A DNA stretch of 64,000 nt from Desulfotomaculum nigrificans DSM 574. Its GTDB lineage: Bacteria; Bacillota; Desulfotomaculia; Desulfotomaculales; Desulfotomaculaceae. A program made the translations under genes and the position numbers. Position 1 is the stretch's first letter; every line of letters starts with the position of its first letter. The stretch is taken from NCBI RefSeq assembly GCF_000189755.2, contig NZ_KI912183.1, positions 2,445,755 through 2,509,754 on the forward strand. Reading direction: 5' to 3'. Below, one piece after another: positions 56,826 to 64,000 of the stretch. The notes under the pieces were generated by a model. It made no database searches. It was not told the DNA's origin and worked only from the letters and a program-made list of their open reading frames with translations.

Positions 56826-57557
56826 GTGAGCGAAATCATTGCCGGGCGGAACCCGGTGCGGGAAGCGCTGCGGGCGGGACGTCCAATTAACAAGCTGGTC
56901 ATGGCCAAGGGAACAGCTGCGGGACCCTTATCTGAGATTATTAAATTAGCCCGGGAAAAAAATATTCCTATCCAAACGGTGGATAAAACTCACCTGGACA
57001 AACTGGTGGCCGGCACGCCACACCAGGGTATTATAGCCTATGCTGCTCCCAAGGGATATGTTGATATAGAAGATATTTTATCTGTGGCCAAAGAAAGAGG
57101 TCAGGATCCTTTTATTGTTATGCTGGATGAAATAAATGACCCCCATAACCTGGGGGCCATTATTAGAACCGTTGATGCCGCCGGTGCCCACGGCATTATT
57201 ATTCCCCGGCGGCGGGCGGTGGCCCTGACAGCAACGGTGGCCAGGGCTTCGGCCGGGGCGGTGGAGTATGTGCCTGTGGCCAGGGTTACTAATTTAGACC
57301 AGACCATCCGGCAATTAAAAGAGTTGGGTTTATGGGTTGTCGGAGCCGACATGGATGGGCCGGAAGTATATTGGGATGCCAAGTTAACCGGTCCCTTACT
57401 GCTGGTTATCGGTGGAGAAGGCAAAGGGCTTGGCCGACTCATCAAGGAACGATGTGATATGCTGGTACGATTGCCCATGGCAGGGCACGTGGGATCATTA
57501 AATGCCTCGGTGGCAGCTGCATTATTGGTGTATGAGGTGATACGCCAGAGAAGGTAG
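56826..57557 (+). CDS. rlmB: 23S rRNA (guanosine-2'-O-) methyltransferase RlmB
   Basis: About 243 residues. An N-terminal ribosomal-L30e-like domain (EIIAGRNPVREALRAGRPIN) is followed by the SPOUT methyltransferase knot with LDEINDPHNLGAIIRTVDAA, VIGGEGKGL and LPMAGHVGSLNASVAAALL. GTG 56826 is chosen because GGAGG lies 7 nt before it. It is followed within 10 nt by the NYN-domain gene, as in Bacillus yacO-yacP. Confidence 0.94.
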   Translation: MSEIIAGRNPVREALRAGRPINKLVMAKGTAAGPLSEIIKLAREKNIPIQTVDKTHLDKLVAGTPHQGIIAYAAPKGYVDIEDILSVAKERGQDPFIVMLDEINDPHNLGAIIRTVDAAGAHGIIIPRRRAVALTATVARASAGAVEYVPVARVTNLDQTIRQLKELGLWVVGADMDGPEVYWDAKLTGPLLLVIGGEGKGLGRLIKERCDMLVRLPMAGHVGSLNASVAAALLVYEVIRQRR

Positions 57558-57566
57558 GATTTGTCC

Positions 57567-58079
57567 ATGCAAGAATTTTACGTGGTGGACGGATATAATG
57601 TTATCCATGCCTGGCCGGAATTTGATGAGCTAAAAGATAATGGCCTGGATCACTGCAGAGATAAACTGGTGGATATTTTAAGCAATTTTGCTGCCTTTAG
57701 CGGCAGTCAAGTGAAGGTGGTTTTTGATGCCCACCTGGTGAAAAAAGGAATAGAACGGTGGGAAATTATTAATGGCATAGAAGTATTTTATTCCCAAGAG
57801 GGAGAAACTGCTGACTCTTTAATTGAGAGAATTGTGGGGGATTTGAGTAAGTTAGGTACCGTTTATGTAGTGACTTTCGATTGGGATGAACAGAGAATTA
57901 TATTTGGCCGGGGGGCTTACCGGATCACACCAAAGGAATTTCTGGCGCAAGTCCGCAAGACCAACAAAGACGGGCAAAAGAATTTTAACAAGCAGGATCC
58001 CACAGAAGGATATTTAGAAGATAAACTGCCCCCCAATATTAGACAAATACTCGAAAAATGGCGTCGTGGAAAGAACTAA
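57567..58079 (+). CDS. NYN (PIN-like) ribonuclease, YacP/Rae1-like
   Basis: A 170-residue NYN-domain protein with catalytic-type acidic residues in YVVDGYNVIHAWPEF, VKVVFDAHLV, EGETADSLIERIV and VVTFDWDEQR. Bacillus Rae1 cleaves mRNA in the ribosomal A site; the conserved place between rlmB and sigH supports orthology. ATG 57567 or TTG 57561 could start it. A terminator follows directly. Confidence 0.9.
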   Translation: MQEFYVVDGYNVIHAWPEFDELKDNGLDHCRDKLVDILSNFAAFSGSQVKVVFDAHLVKKGIERWEIINGIEVFYSQEGETADSLIERIVGDLSKLGTVYVVTFDWDEQRIIFGRGAYRITPKEFLAQVRKTNKDGQKNFNKQDPTEGYLEDKLPPNIRQILEKWRRGKN

Positions 58080-58123
58080 AGCCCGTCATGGTTGGACTTT
58101 TTTTTACCTTGACGAGGCTTTTT
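58078..58123 (+). terminator. Terminator after the NYN gene
   Basis: AAAGCC-CGTCA pairs with TGACG-A-GGCTTT around a T-rich loop and ends in TTTTTAAC. It begins in the stop codon. Confidence 0.7.
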
Positions 58124-58284
58124 AACATAAGCTATAATTATTCATGAACTTTAAGTTGTGCGTGTTTAATAATTAATTACTTAATTAATTAATGGGTGAA
58201 CCATAACCCCGGATATCATCAAAGACTTTATGGTCTTTTTCTCTTTTTGGGTTGCTGAAGGATAAAGAAGCGGGGGCGATAATT

Positions 58285-58929
58285 TTGAGTTTAAATGCAC
58301 AAAGGGAAGTTTCCGGCGGATATCATTTCATGGTTGATGAAGATGTGGTAGAGTTTGCGCGTGAAGGTGATGATGCAGCGCTGGAATACTTGATTAATAA
58401 ATACAAAAACTTTGTGCGTGCCAAGGCTCGCTCATACTTCCTTATCGGAGCAGATAGAGAAGATATCATCCAAGAGGGTATGATTGGATTATATAAAGCC
58501 ATTCGGGACTTCCGAATGGACAAGCTCTCTTCTTTCCGGGCTTTTGCTGAGCTGTGTATTACCCGGCAGATTATTACAGCCATTAAAACCGCCACCAGAC
58601 AAAAACATATCCCGTTAAACTCTTACGTGTCATTAAATAAACCCATTTATGACGAAGATTCCGACCGTACCCTGTTGGATGTCATCTCCGGCTCTAAAAT
58701 CACCGACCCGGAGGAATTGATCATCAGTCGTGAAGAATTTGATGATATTGAAGAAAAAATGGGTGAAATATTAAGCTCTCTGGAATGGAAGGTTTTAATG
58801 TCTTATTTAGAAGGCAAGTCCTATCAGGAAATTGCCGAAGATCTAAAACGACATGTCAAGTCCATTGATAACGCTCTGCAAAGAGTAAAACGCAAGTTGG
58901 AAAGATATTTGGAAAAACGCGAAGCCTAA
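58285..58929 (+). CDS. sigH: RNA polymerase sigma-H factor (sporulation/stationary phase)
   Basis: About 214 residues. Region 2 has LEYLINKYKNFVRAKARSYF and GADREDIIQEGMIGLYKAIR; region 4 has LEGKSYQEIAEDLKRHVKSI, the -35-binding helix-turn-helix. It directs early sporulation genes in endospore formers. TTG 58285 follows GCGGGGGCG and matches the Bacillus N-terminus (MSLNAQ-like); the frame from 58252 lacks a site. The gene order before secE-nusG is conserved. Confidence 0.95.
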   Translation: MSLNAQREVSGGYHFMVDEDVVEFAREGDDAALEYLINKYKNFVRAKARSYFLIGADREDIIQEGMIGLYKAIRDFRMDKLSSFRAFAELCITRQIITAIKTATRQKHIPLNSYVSLNKPIYDEDSDRTLLDVISGSKITDPEELIISREEFDDIEEKMGEILSSLEWKVLMSYLEGKSYQEIAEDLKRHVKSIDNALQRVKRKLERYLEKREA

Positions 58930-59073
58930 TTTTTCTACCCTGGGGTAACCTGGGGTTATTTAATTTAATTAATAGATTAGATTCTACAGTTTATGGTTCT
59001 TTACCTTTATTTGATCGAAAAAAATATCAGTTAAAAATATCTATTGTTTCCAAACAATACTGGTTATAAGGTG

Positions 59074-59102
59074 TTGACAGTCCACGCTATATTTGCTATT
59101 AT
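59074..59102 (+). promoter_or_regulatory. Promoter of the tRNA cluster
   Basis: TTGACA (59074-59079), 17-bp spacer, TATTAT (59097-59102), 30 nt before the first tRNA. Confidence 0.8.
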
Positions 59103-59132
59103 AACTCTTGCGCAGTGAGTGATACCCTGCGG

Positions 59133-59208
59133 GCCGACGTAGCTCAATTGGTAGAGCAGCTGACTTGTAATCAGCAGGTTGCGGGTTCGAGTCCCATCGT
59201 CGGCTCCA
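59133..59208 (+). tRNA. tRNA-Thr (UGU)
   Basis: A 76-nt cloverleaf, acceptor GCCGACG/CGTCGGC, anticodon TGT in CTTGTAAT, GGTTCGAGTCC T-arm, encoded CCA. Confidence 0.96.
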
Positions 59209-59219
59209 GATTTAAATAT

Positions 59220-59305
<86 letters not shown>

Positions 59306-59338
59306 GCTAACCCCACAGGCATTGCCAAAAATTACAAG

Positions 59339-59368
59339 TTGATTTGTAGTGGATGCCTGTGATATAAT
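59339..59368 (+). promoter_or_regulatory. Internal promoter before the initiator tRNA
   Basis: TTGATT (59339-59344), 18-bp spacer, TATAAT (59363-59368), 12 nt before tRNA-fMet. The spacer also forms the right arm of a CACAGGCA/TGCCTGTG inverted repeat that may end the upstream tRNA pair. Confidence 0.6.
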
Positions 59369-59380
59369 ATAAAATGTTGA

Positions 59381-59456
<76 letters not shown>

Positions 59457-59459
59457 GAT

Positions 59460-59535
59460 GCTGCTATAGCTCAGTAGGTAGAGCGTATCCTTGGTAAGGA
59501 TAAGGTCACCGGTTCAATCCCGGTTAGCAGCTCCA
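59460..59535 (+). tRNA. tRNA-Thr (GGU)
   Basis: A 76-nt cloverleaf, acceptor GCTGCTA/TAGCAGC, anticodon GGT in TTGGTAA, encoded CCA. Only 3 nt separate it from tRNA-fMet. Confidence 0.96.
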
Positions 59536-59544
59536 AATGCATAT

Positions 59545-59621
59545 GGCGGTGTAGCTCAGTTGGTCAGAGCACACGGTTCATACCCGTGGTGTCACTGGTT
59601 CGAATCCAGTCACCGCTACCA
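59545..59621 (+). tRNA. tRNA-Met (CAU), elongator type
   Basis: A 77-nt cloverleaf, acceptor GGCGGTG/CACCGCT, with CAT in TTCATAC and encoded CCA. The paired first base and anticodon stem are not of the initiator kind. A lysidine-modified tRNA-Ile cannot be fully excluded from sequence by eye. Confidence 0.88.
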
Positions 59622-59660
59622 GTAAATAGCCGGTCTGCTTGGACTGGCTTTAATTTTTAC

Positions 59661-59699
59661 AAACCGGTCCAATGGGCTGGTTTTTGCTTTTTTATTGCC
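59661..59699 (+). terminator. Terminator of the tRNA cluster
   Basis: AAACCGGTCC / GGGCTGGTTT (10 pairs, two G-T) with a 3-nt loop and TTTTTGCTTTTTT tail. The stretch 59700-59846 before tuf holds no clear promoter hexamers. Confidence 0.8.
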
Positions 59700-59846
59700 T
59701 AAAAAAGAAGGATTTTTTCTCTTCTTATCGAATCGTACCAAAAGATTTGCAGATGTATAAGAGTGACAGAATTGTGGGAATAACTTAACAGATGAAAGAA
59801 ATTTTTGGTTAAAAATCCTGAATTATGGAGGAGGAAAAAGTAACCC

Positions 59847-61049
59847 ATGGCTAAGGCTAAATTCGAACGTACTAAACCCCACGTAAACATTGGTACCATT
59901 GGTCACGTTGACCACGGTAAAACCACTTTGACCGCTGCTATTACCGTAGTTCTGTCCACCACCGGTGGTGCTACCGTTAAGCGTTATGACGAGATTGATA
60001 ACGCTCCCGAAGAACGTGAGCGCGGTATTACCATTAACACCGCCCACGTAGAATACGAAACCGCCAACCGTCACTATGCTCACGTTGACTGCCCCGGACA
60101 CGCTGACTATGTTAAAAACATGATCACCGGTGCTGCTCAAATGGATGGAGCCATTCTGGTTGTATCCGCTGCTGACGGCCCCATGCCGCAGACCCGTGAG
60201 CACATCCTGCTGTCCCGTCAGGTAGGTGTTCCTTACATCATCGTATTCCTGAACAAAGCAGATATGGTTGACGATCCTGAGCTGCTTGAACTGGTGGAAA
60301 TGGAAGTTCGTGAACTGCTGAGCTCCTATGAATTCCCCGGCGATGACACCCCCATCGTAGCCGGTTCCGCCCTGAAAGCACTGGAGTGCGGCTGCGGTAA
60401 GCGTGAGTGCGAATGGTGCGGTAAGATTTGGGAACTGATGGACAATGTAGACTCCTACATTCCTACTCCCGAGCGTGCCATAGATAAGCCGTTCCTGATG
60501 CCGGTAGAAGACGTATTCTCCATCACCGGTCGTGGTACCGTAGCCACCGGTCGTGTAGAACGCGGTCAAGTTAAAGTACAAGACGAAGTAGAGATCGTAG
60601 GTCTGGCTGACAAACCGCGTAAGACTGTAGTAACCGGTGTAGAAATGTTCCGTAAGCTGTTAGACTTTGCCCAAGCCGGTGACAACATCGGAACCCTGCT
60701 GCGCGGTGTAGACCGTAAAGAAATCGAGCGTGGTCAAGTACTGGCTAAGCCCGGCAGCATTCATCCGCACACCAAATTTGATGCTGAAGTATACGTACTG
60801 ACCAAAGAAGAAGGAGGACGTCACACTCCGTTCTTTAACGGCTATCGTCCCCAATTCTACTTCCGTACCACCGACGTAACCGGTGTTATCCACCTGCCGG
60901 AAGGCGTAGAAATGGTTATGCCTGGTGACAACATTAAGATTTCCATCGACCTGATTACCCCCATCGCCATTGAGGAAGGCTTACGCTTTGCTATTCGTGA
61001 AGGTGGCCGTACCGTTGGTGCTGGTGTGGTAACCAGTATCCGCGAATAA
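59847..61049 (+). CDS. tuf: Elongation factor Tu with a four-cysteine insertion
   Basis: A 400-residue EF-Tu. G motifs are [17 protein letters not shown] and NKADMVDD; switch I holds [15 protein letters not shown]. It carries aminoacyl-tRNA to the ribosome. In domain 1, where most EF-Tu have a short acidic stretch, this one has Cys181, 183, 188 and 191 ([20 protein letters not shown]), a CxC-x4-CxxC group able to bind zinc. It is placed with tRNAs and rpmG-secE-nusG rather than with fusA. GGAGGAGG precedes the ATG. Codons are those of a highly expressed gene. Confidence 0.97.
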   Translation: MAKAKFERTKPHVNIGTIGHVDHGKTTLTAAITVVLSTTGGATVKRYDEIDNAPEERERGITINTAHVEYETANRHYAHVDCPGHADYVKNMITGAAQMDGAILVVSAADGPMPQTREHILLSRQVGVPYIIVFLNKADMVDDPELLELVEMEVRELLSSYEFPGDDTPIVAGSALKALECGCGKRECEWCGKIWELMDNVDSYIPTPERAIDKPFLMPVEDVFSITGRGTVATGRVERGQVKVQDEVEIVGLADKPRKTVVTGVEMFRKLLDFAQAGDNIGTLLRGVDRKEIERGQVLAKPGSIHPHTKFDAEVYVLTKEEGGRHTPFFNGYRPQFYFRTTDVTGVIHLPEGVEMVMPGDNIKISIDLITPIAIEEGLRFAIREGGRTVGAGVVTSIRE

Positions 61050-61073
61050 TACTGGGTTCCATCGTAAAAAGCT

Positions 61074-61105
61074 AGGGAGTGGGTTAAATCCCCACTCCCT
61101 TTTTT
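61074..61105 (+). terminator. Terminator after tuf
   Basis: AGGGAGTGGG / CCCACTCCCT with a 7-nt loop and TTTTTT tail. Confidence 0.9.
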
Positions 61106-61206
61106 AAGTAAATCCCATAGCGAACAACAAAAATTGACATCCGGAATGGTATAATAATCCATTTTGTGTGATACAATACTATTATGGTTTGTTGCCGCAG
61201 TTAGTA

Positions 61207-61235
61207 TTGACATACAACAATACTTATGATAAATT
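61207..61235 (+). promoter_or_regulatory. Promoter of rpmG-secE-nusG
   Basis: TTGACA (61207-61212), 17-bp spacer, TAAATT (61230-61235). An extended -10 (TGGTATAAT, ending at 61155) further up may be a second start. Confidence 0.65.
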
Positions 61236-61299
61236 TGTTAAGGTATATTACTAGACATCCTCGGTTCAAGTCTTTTTTCGTTTTAGGGAGGTGGCAACA

Positions 61300-61449
61300 G
61301 TGCGAGTAGGCGTAATTCTGGCTTGCACCGAATGCAAACGGCGCAACTACACCACTACCAAGAATAAGAAAAACGATCCTAACCGGATTGAGCTTAAGAA
61401 ATATTGCAAGTGGTGTCATACACACACTGTACACAAAGAAACCAGATAG
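61300..61449 (+). CDS. rpmG: 50S ribosomal protein L33
   Basis: A 49-residue L33 ([20 protein letters not shown]...). It is the zinc-binding form, with CTEC and CKWC pairs, and ends in HKETR. GTG 61300 follows GGGAGGTG. It precedes secE-nusG as in Bacillus. Confidence 0.96.
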   Translation: MRVGVILACTECKRRNYTTTKNKKNDPNRIELKKYCKWCHTHTVHKETR

Positions 61450-61557
61450 TTTTAGCCGGCTAACCCCGGGCGTTTGAGTTGCGAGCCGCATTCCGTAAAG
61501 GGGTTGTATTCAAGGTGCTACTGGATTAATAGAAAAAGCTTAAGGATGTGGCATTTC

Positions 61558-61911
61558 ATGGCTGTGCAGAGGAAACAAATAAAAAAGGTCGGCGCTGCCA
61601 AGGAAATAGCGGCAACCAGAGATACCAGCGGGGCTGAGAATAAAAAGGATGCGGCCCCTAAGGATGCTGCTAAAGCTCAGGTGAAAAAGGAGTCGCCCAA
61701 GGTACCAAAGGCTTCTTTCTCAGATCGTGCCGGTAGCGTAAGAAGATACCTTCGTGGTGTTCAGAATGAGTTAAAGAAAGTTCACTGGCCCACCCGTAAG
61801 GAAGTTGTCACCTACACTGCAGTGGTATTGGTTTCTGTTGCTGCGGTTGCTGCTGTCATCTGGGTGCTTGATTCGCTTCTCAGTTTAGGCGTTTCGGCCA
61901 TAGTATCCTAA
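61558..61911 (+). CDS. secE: Preprotein translocase subunit SecE
   Basis: About 117 residues. A single C-terminal membrane helix (TAVVLVSVAAVAAVIWVLDSLL) follows the amphipathic segment RRYLRGVQNELKKVHWPTRK, the conserved SecE core. The N-terminal 60 residues are a Lys/Ala-rich, probably disordered extension. ATG 61558 is chosen since AAGGA at 61541-61545 is too close to the ATG at 61546. Confidence 0.95.
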   Translation: MAVQRKQIKKVGAAKEIAATRDTSGAENKKDAAPKDAAKAQVKKESPKVPKASFSDRAGSVRRYLRGVQNELKKVHWPTRKEVVTYTAVVLVSVAAVAAVIWVLDSLLSLGVSAIVS

Positions 61912-61929
61912 TTACTGGTGAGGGGGTGG

Positions 61930-61955
61930 GGGACCCGCTGCAAACAAGGGGTCCC
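61930..61955 (+). promoter_or_regulatory. Hairpin over the nusG ribosome binding site
   Basis: GGGACCC (61930-61936) pairs with GGGTCCC (61949-61955). The AAGGGG used by nusG (61946-61951) lies in the loop-proximal strand, so the helix would limit nusG translation. Confidence 0.4.
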
Positions 61956-61963
61956 TTCTGTTG

Positions 61964-62491
61964 ATGAGTAAACAGTGGTATGTTGTACATACCTACTCCG
62001 GGTACGAGAACAAGGTTAAGGCCAATTTGGAGAGGCGTATTGAATCAATGAATATGGAGGATAAAATCTTCCGTATTCTTGTGCCCATGGAAGATGAGGT
62101 AGAAATAAAAAACGGCAAGAAAAAAGTCTCGAAGAAAAAGGTCTTTCCCGGTTATGTATTGGTGGAAATGATTATGACGGATGATTCCTGGTATGTTGTG
62201 CGCAACACACCGGGTGTTACCGGGTTTGTTGGCTCTGGGACCAAGCCTATTCCCCTGAATGAGGATGAAGCCAAGGCTATTATCAAACAGATGGGCATGG
62301 AAGAGCCCAGGACCAGGGTTGATTACAGCTTGGGTGAGAACGTCAGAGTCACTGACGGGCCCTTCGAGAACTTTGTTGGTGTGATAGAAGAAATTTACCC
62401 TGACAAGGGTAAAGTTAAAGTTATGGTATCAATGTTTGGACGTGAAACTCCCATCGAACTTGATTTTACGCAAATTGAAAAGATGAGCTAA
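61964..62491 (+). CDS. nusG: Transcription termination/antitermination protein NusG
   Basis: A 175-residue NusG. The NGN domain begins KQWYVVHTYSGYENKVKANL and includes FPGYVLVEMIM and VRNTPGVTGFVG. A KOW domain follows (VRVTDGPFENFVGVIEEIYP). It binds RNA polymerase and links it to Rho or the ribosome. ATG 61964 or the preceding TTG 61961 could start it. Confidence 0.96.
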   Translation: MSKQWYVVHTYSGYENKVKANLERRIESMNMEDKIFRILVPMEDEVEIKNGKKKVSKKKVFPGYVLVEMIMTDDSWYVVRNTPGVTGFVGSGTKPIPLNEDEAKAIIKQMGMEEPRTRVDYSLGENVRVTDGPFENFVGVIEEIYPDKGKVKVMVSMFGRETPIELDFTQIEKMS

Positions 62492-62522
62492 AGCTTGTAG
62501 GTTGTAAGGAGGTGGACTGGAT

Positions 62523-62951
62523 ATGGCCAAAAAGGTAGCTGCCATTATCAAACTTCAAATTCCGGCCGGTAAAGCCACCCCGGCACCCCCGGTAGGTCCT
62601 GCCCTGGGTCAACACGGGGTTAACATCATGGCTTTTGTTAAACAATATAATGAAGCCACTGCTGCTCAAGCTGGCTTGATTATTCCGGTTGAAATTACCG
62701 TATATGAAGACCGGTCCTTTACCTTTGTTACCAAAACTCCGCCTGCAGCAGTCCTGCTGAAAAAGGCGGCTGGTATTGAGACCGCTTCTGGCGAACCTAA
62801 CAAGAAGAAAGTGGCTAAAGTGCCGCGTTCTAAAGTTAAGGAAATTGCCGAACTGAAAATGCCTGATCTCAACGCTGCCAGCGTAGAAGCTGCTATGCGT
62901 ATGATTGAAGGAACCGCCCGTAGTATGGGCATTGAGATTGTAGAAGGTTAA
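62523..62951 (+). CDS. rplK: 50S ribosomal protein L11
   Basis: A 142-residue L11 with [20 protein letters not shown] and the C-terminal 23S-binding [20 protein letters not shown]. It forms the GTPase-associated centre with the L10-L7/L12 stalk. AAGGAGG lies upstream. The L11-L1 order is standard. Confidence 0.97.
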   Translation: MAKKVAAIIKLQIPAGKATPAPPVGPALGQHGVNIMAFVKQYNEATAAQAGLIIPVEITVYEDRSFTFVTKTPPAAVLLKKAAGIETASGEPNKKKVAKVPRSKVKEIAELKMPDLNAASVEAAMRMIEGTARSMGIEIVEG

Positions 62952-63002
62952 CTCATCCGGTGGGAGGATGTAGTCCGCTAGTACCACAAAGGAGGAAAGG
63001 TC

Positions 63003-63692
63003 ATGCCAAAAGTAGGCAAGAAGTTTCAGGAAGCCCTGAAGCAATTCGACAGAAACACTCTCTATGATCCTGCTGAGGCAATGGAGTTGGTTAAGAAGAC
63101 TGCTCCGGCCAAATTTGATGAGACTGTTGAAGTTGCGTTTCGTCTAGGTGTTGACCCCCGGCATGCTGACCAGCAGCTGAGAGGTGCTGTTGTGCTTCCT
63201 CATGGCACTGGTAAAAGCAAAACTGTTTTGGTTTTTGCTAAAGGGGAAAAAGCTAAAGAAGCTGAAGCTGCCGGCGCAGATTTTGTTGGCGCTGAGGATC
63301 TGGTGGAGAAGATTCAGGGTGGCTGGACTGGTTTTGACGTAGCCATTGCTACCCCTGATATGATGGGTATGGTTGGTAGGCTGGGACGTATTCTTGGTCC
63401 CCGTGGTTTAATGCCCAACCCCAAAACCGGTACTGTGACCTTTGAAGTTGGTGCCGCAGTAAAAGATGCCAAGGGTGGTAAGATTACTTATCGTACTGAT
63501 AAGGCAGGTATTGTCCACGCCCCCATCGGTAAGGTTTCCTTTGAAGCTCAAAAATTAACAGAGAACTTCAAAACCCTTGCCGATACTTTGCTGCGGGCTA
63601 AACCAGCCAGCGCTAAGGGTCAATATATGAAGAGTATAACTGTTTCTTCAACTATGGGCCCGGGAATTAAAATTAATCCGGCTAAGATCTAG
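63003..63692 (+). CDS. rplA: 50S ribosomal protein L1
   Basis: A 229-residue L1 with [39 protein letters not shown] and the C-terminal [10 protein letters not shown]. It builds the stalk that guides exiting tRNA. AAAGGAGG lies 5 nt before the ATG. Confidence 0.97.
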   Translation: MPKVGKKFQEALKQFDRNTLYDPAEAMELVKKTAPAKFDETVEVAFRLGVDPRHADQQLRGAVVLPHGTGKSKTVLVFAKGEKAKEAEAAGADFVGAEDLVEKIQGGWTGFDVAIATPDMMGMVGRLGRILGPRGLMPNPKTGTVTFEVGAAVKDAKGGKITYRTDKAGIVHAPIGKVSFEAQKLTENFKTLADTLLRAKPASAKGQYMKSITVSSTMGPGIKINPAKI

Positions 63693-63699
63693 TGCCATC

Positions 63700-63856
63700 A
63701 TCCGGTGTCTACAAGTGAATATATTTTTCCTGCTGTAGACAGTTGGTGTCGTTAAGGCATAATGGCAGATGCCGCCAACCGAGGCCGGAGGTAAGAACTT
63801 GCAAGCTAAAAATTGCGGGGCCTCTGCGTGTGTCTACACAGAGGTCCCGCTTTTAT
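63700..63856 (+). promoter_or_regulatory. L10-type ribosomal protein leader with attenuator, ahead of rplJ
   Basis: The region after rplA has the build of the Firmicute L10 leader: a stem TGTCTACA (63706-63713) with TGTAGACA (63734-63741), a central domain ending CCGGAGGTAAGAACTT, and a terminator GCGGGGCCTCTG (63815-63826) with CAGAGGTCCCGC (63839-63850) followed by TTTTATTT. L10(L12)4 binding to such leaders reduces rplJL expression. Confidence 0.8.
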
Positions 63857-64000
63857 TTGGTATATCGGAAAGCATAAACTTTCCGATATGCACAAGGGCA
63901 ACTAGGGCTGCCGCCGGCTTGTGCCCCTTGTGGGTACGCCCAAGGGCTTGGCGCCAGCCAAGTTTACTTTGTAGTTTTCTATCCCATGGAAGGGGGGTGT
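63857..64000 (+). other. Structured stretch between the attenuator and rplJ
   Basis: No gene. ATATCGGAAAG (63862-63872) pairs perfectly with CTTTCCGATAT (63879-63889). CACAAGGGCA (63891-63900) can pair with the TGCCCCTTGTG that follows about 20 nt later. The window ends on AAGGGGGGTGT, the likely ribosome binding site of rplJ, whose start codon lies outside. Confidence 0.55.

Noticed and set aside
61450-61557. tRNA-Trp between rpmG and secE, as in many bacteria
   Set aside because: No CCA anticodon cloverleaf can be formed there.

Overview
The window reads as a chromosomal segment of a spore-forming, anaerobic Firmicute of the Desulfotomaculum/Desulforamulus type (Clostridia, Peptococcaceae). 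This is inferred from the rRNA sequence, a sporulation sigma factor (SigH), the McsA/McsB/CtsR/ClpC stress operon, iron-sulfur electron-transfer proteins of the anaerobic sulfite reductase/hydrogenase type, a siroheme-protein fragment, and a gene order close to the Bacillus coaX-fol-dusB-lysS-rrn-ctsR-clpC-radA-disA-yacL-ispDF-gltX-cysES-sigH-secE-nusG-rplKA block. Nearly all genes lie on the + strand. No prophage, insertion sequence or CRISPR array was seen.

Layout. 1-1.6 kb: two electron-transfer subunits, the first cut by the window edge. 1.7-8.5 kb: a thioesterase, a CBS-PAS-AAA+ sigma-54 activator and a three-gene unit (SSF transporter, OsmC protein, dihydrolipoyl dehydrogenase) behind an exact sigma-54 promoter with three phased upstream repeats, then a nitroreductase. 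8.6-12.4 kb: folP-folB-folK, a minus-strand structured RNA that looks like 6S RNA, and cca. 12.4-19.9 kb: a leader with alternative hairpins ahead of a DUF2520 gene and panBCD, then nadABC and a small Cys-rich protein. 19.9-24.3 kb: birA, a BirA operator and bioY, a small sulfite-reductase-like protein (minus), coaX and dusB. 24.6-27.9 kb: a homologue of cyanobacterial acyl-ACP reductase, then greA-lysS.

27.9-35.3 kb: a complete rRNA operon (three tandem promoters, 16S, tRNA-Ile, tRNA-Ala, 23S, 5S, tRNA-Asn) with recognisable pre-16S and pre-23S processing stems. It is followed by a TRIC-type channel gene (minus) and a second, almost identical 5S-tRNA-Asn unit with its own consensus promoter. 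35.5-42.9 kb: clpB, ctsR-mcsA-mcsB-clpC. 43-58.9 kb: radA, disA, carD, a PIN-TRAM gene, ispD, ispF, glnS, gltX, cysE, cysS, mrnC, thyX, a 55-residue membrane protein, rlmB, a YacP/Rae1-like NYN protein and sigH. 59-64 kb: five tRNAs, tuf, rpmG, secE, nusG, rplK, rplA and an L10-type attenuator leader for rplJ, whose coding region starts just past the right edge.

The most unusual structure is a dispersed family of palindromic elements built from degenerate 7-nt repeats. Copies lie in the rRNA spacers, beside both 5S units, and between gltX/cysE and mrnC/thyX. Other notable points are the sigma-54 module, the 6S-like RNA, the acyl-ACP-reductase homologue, the pan leader and the partial rDNA duplication. 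Functions are assigned by reading sequence motifs only; no database search was run.
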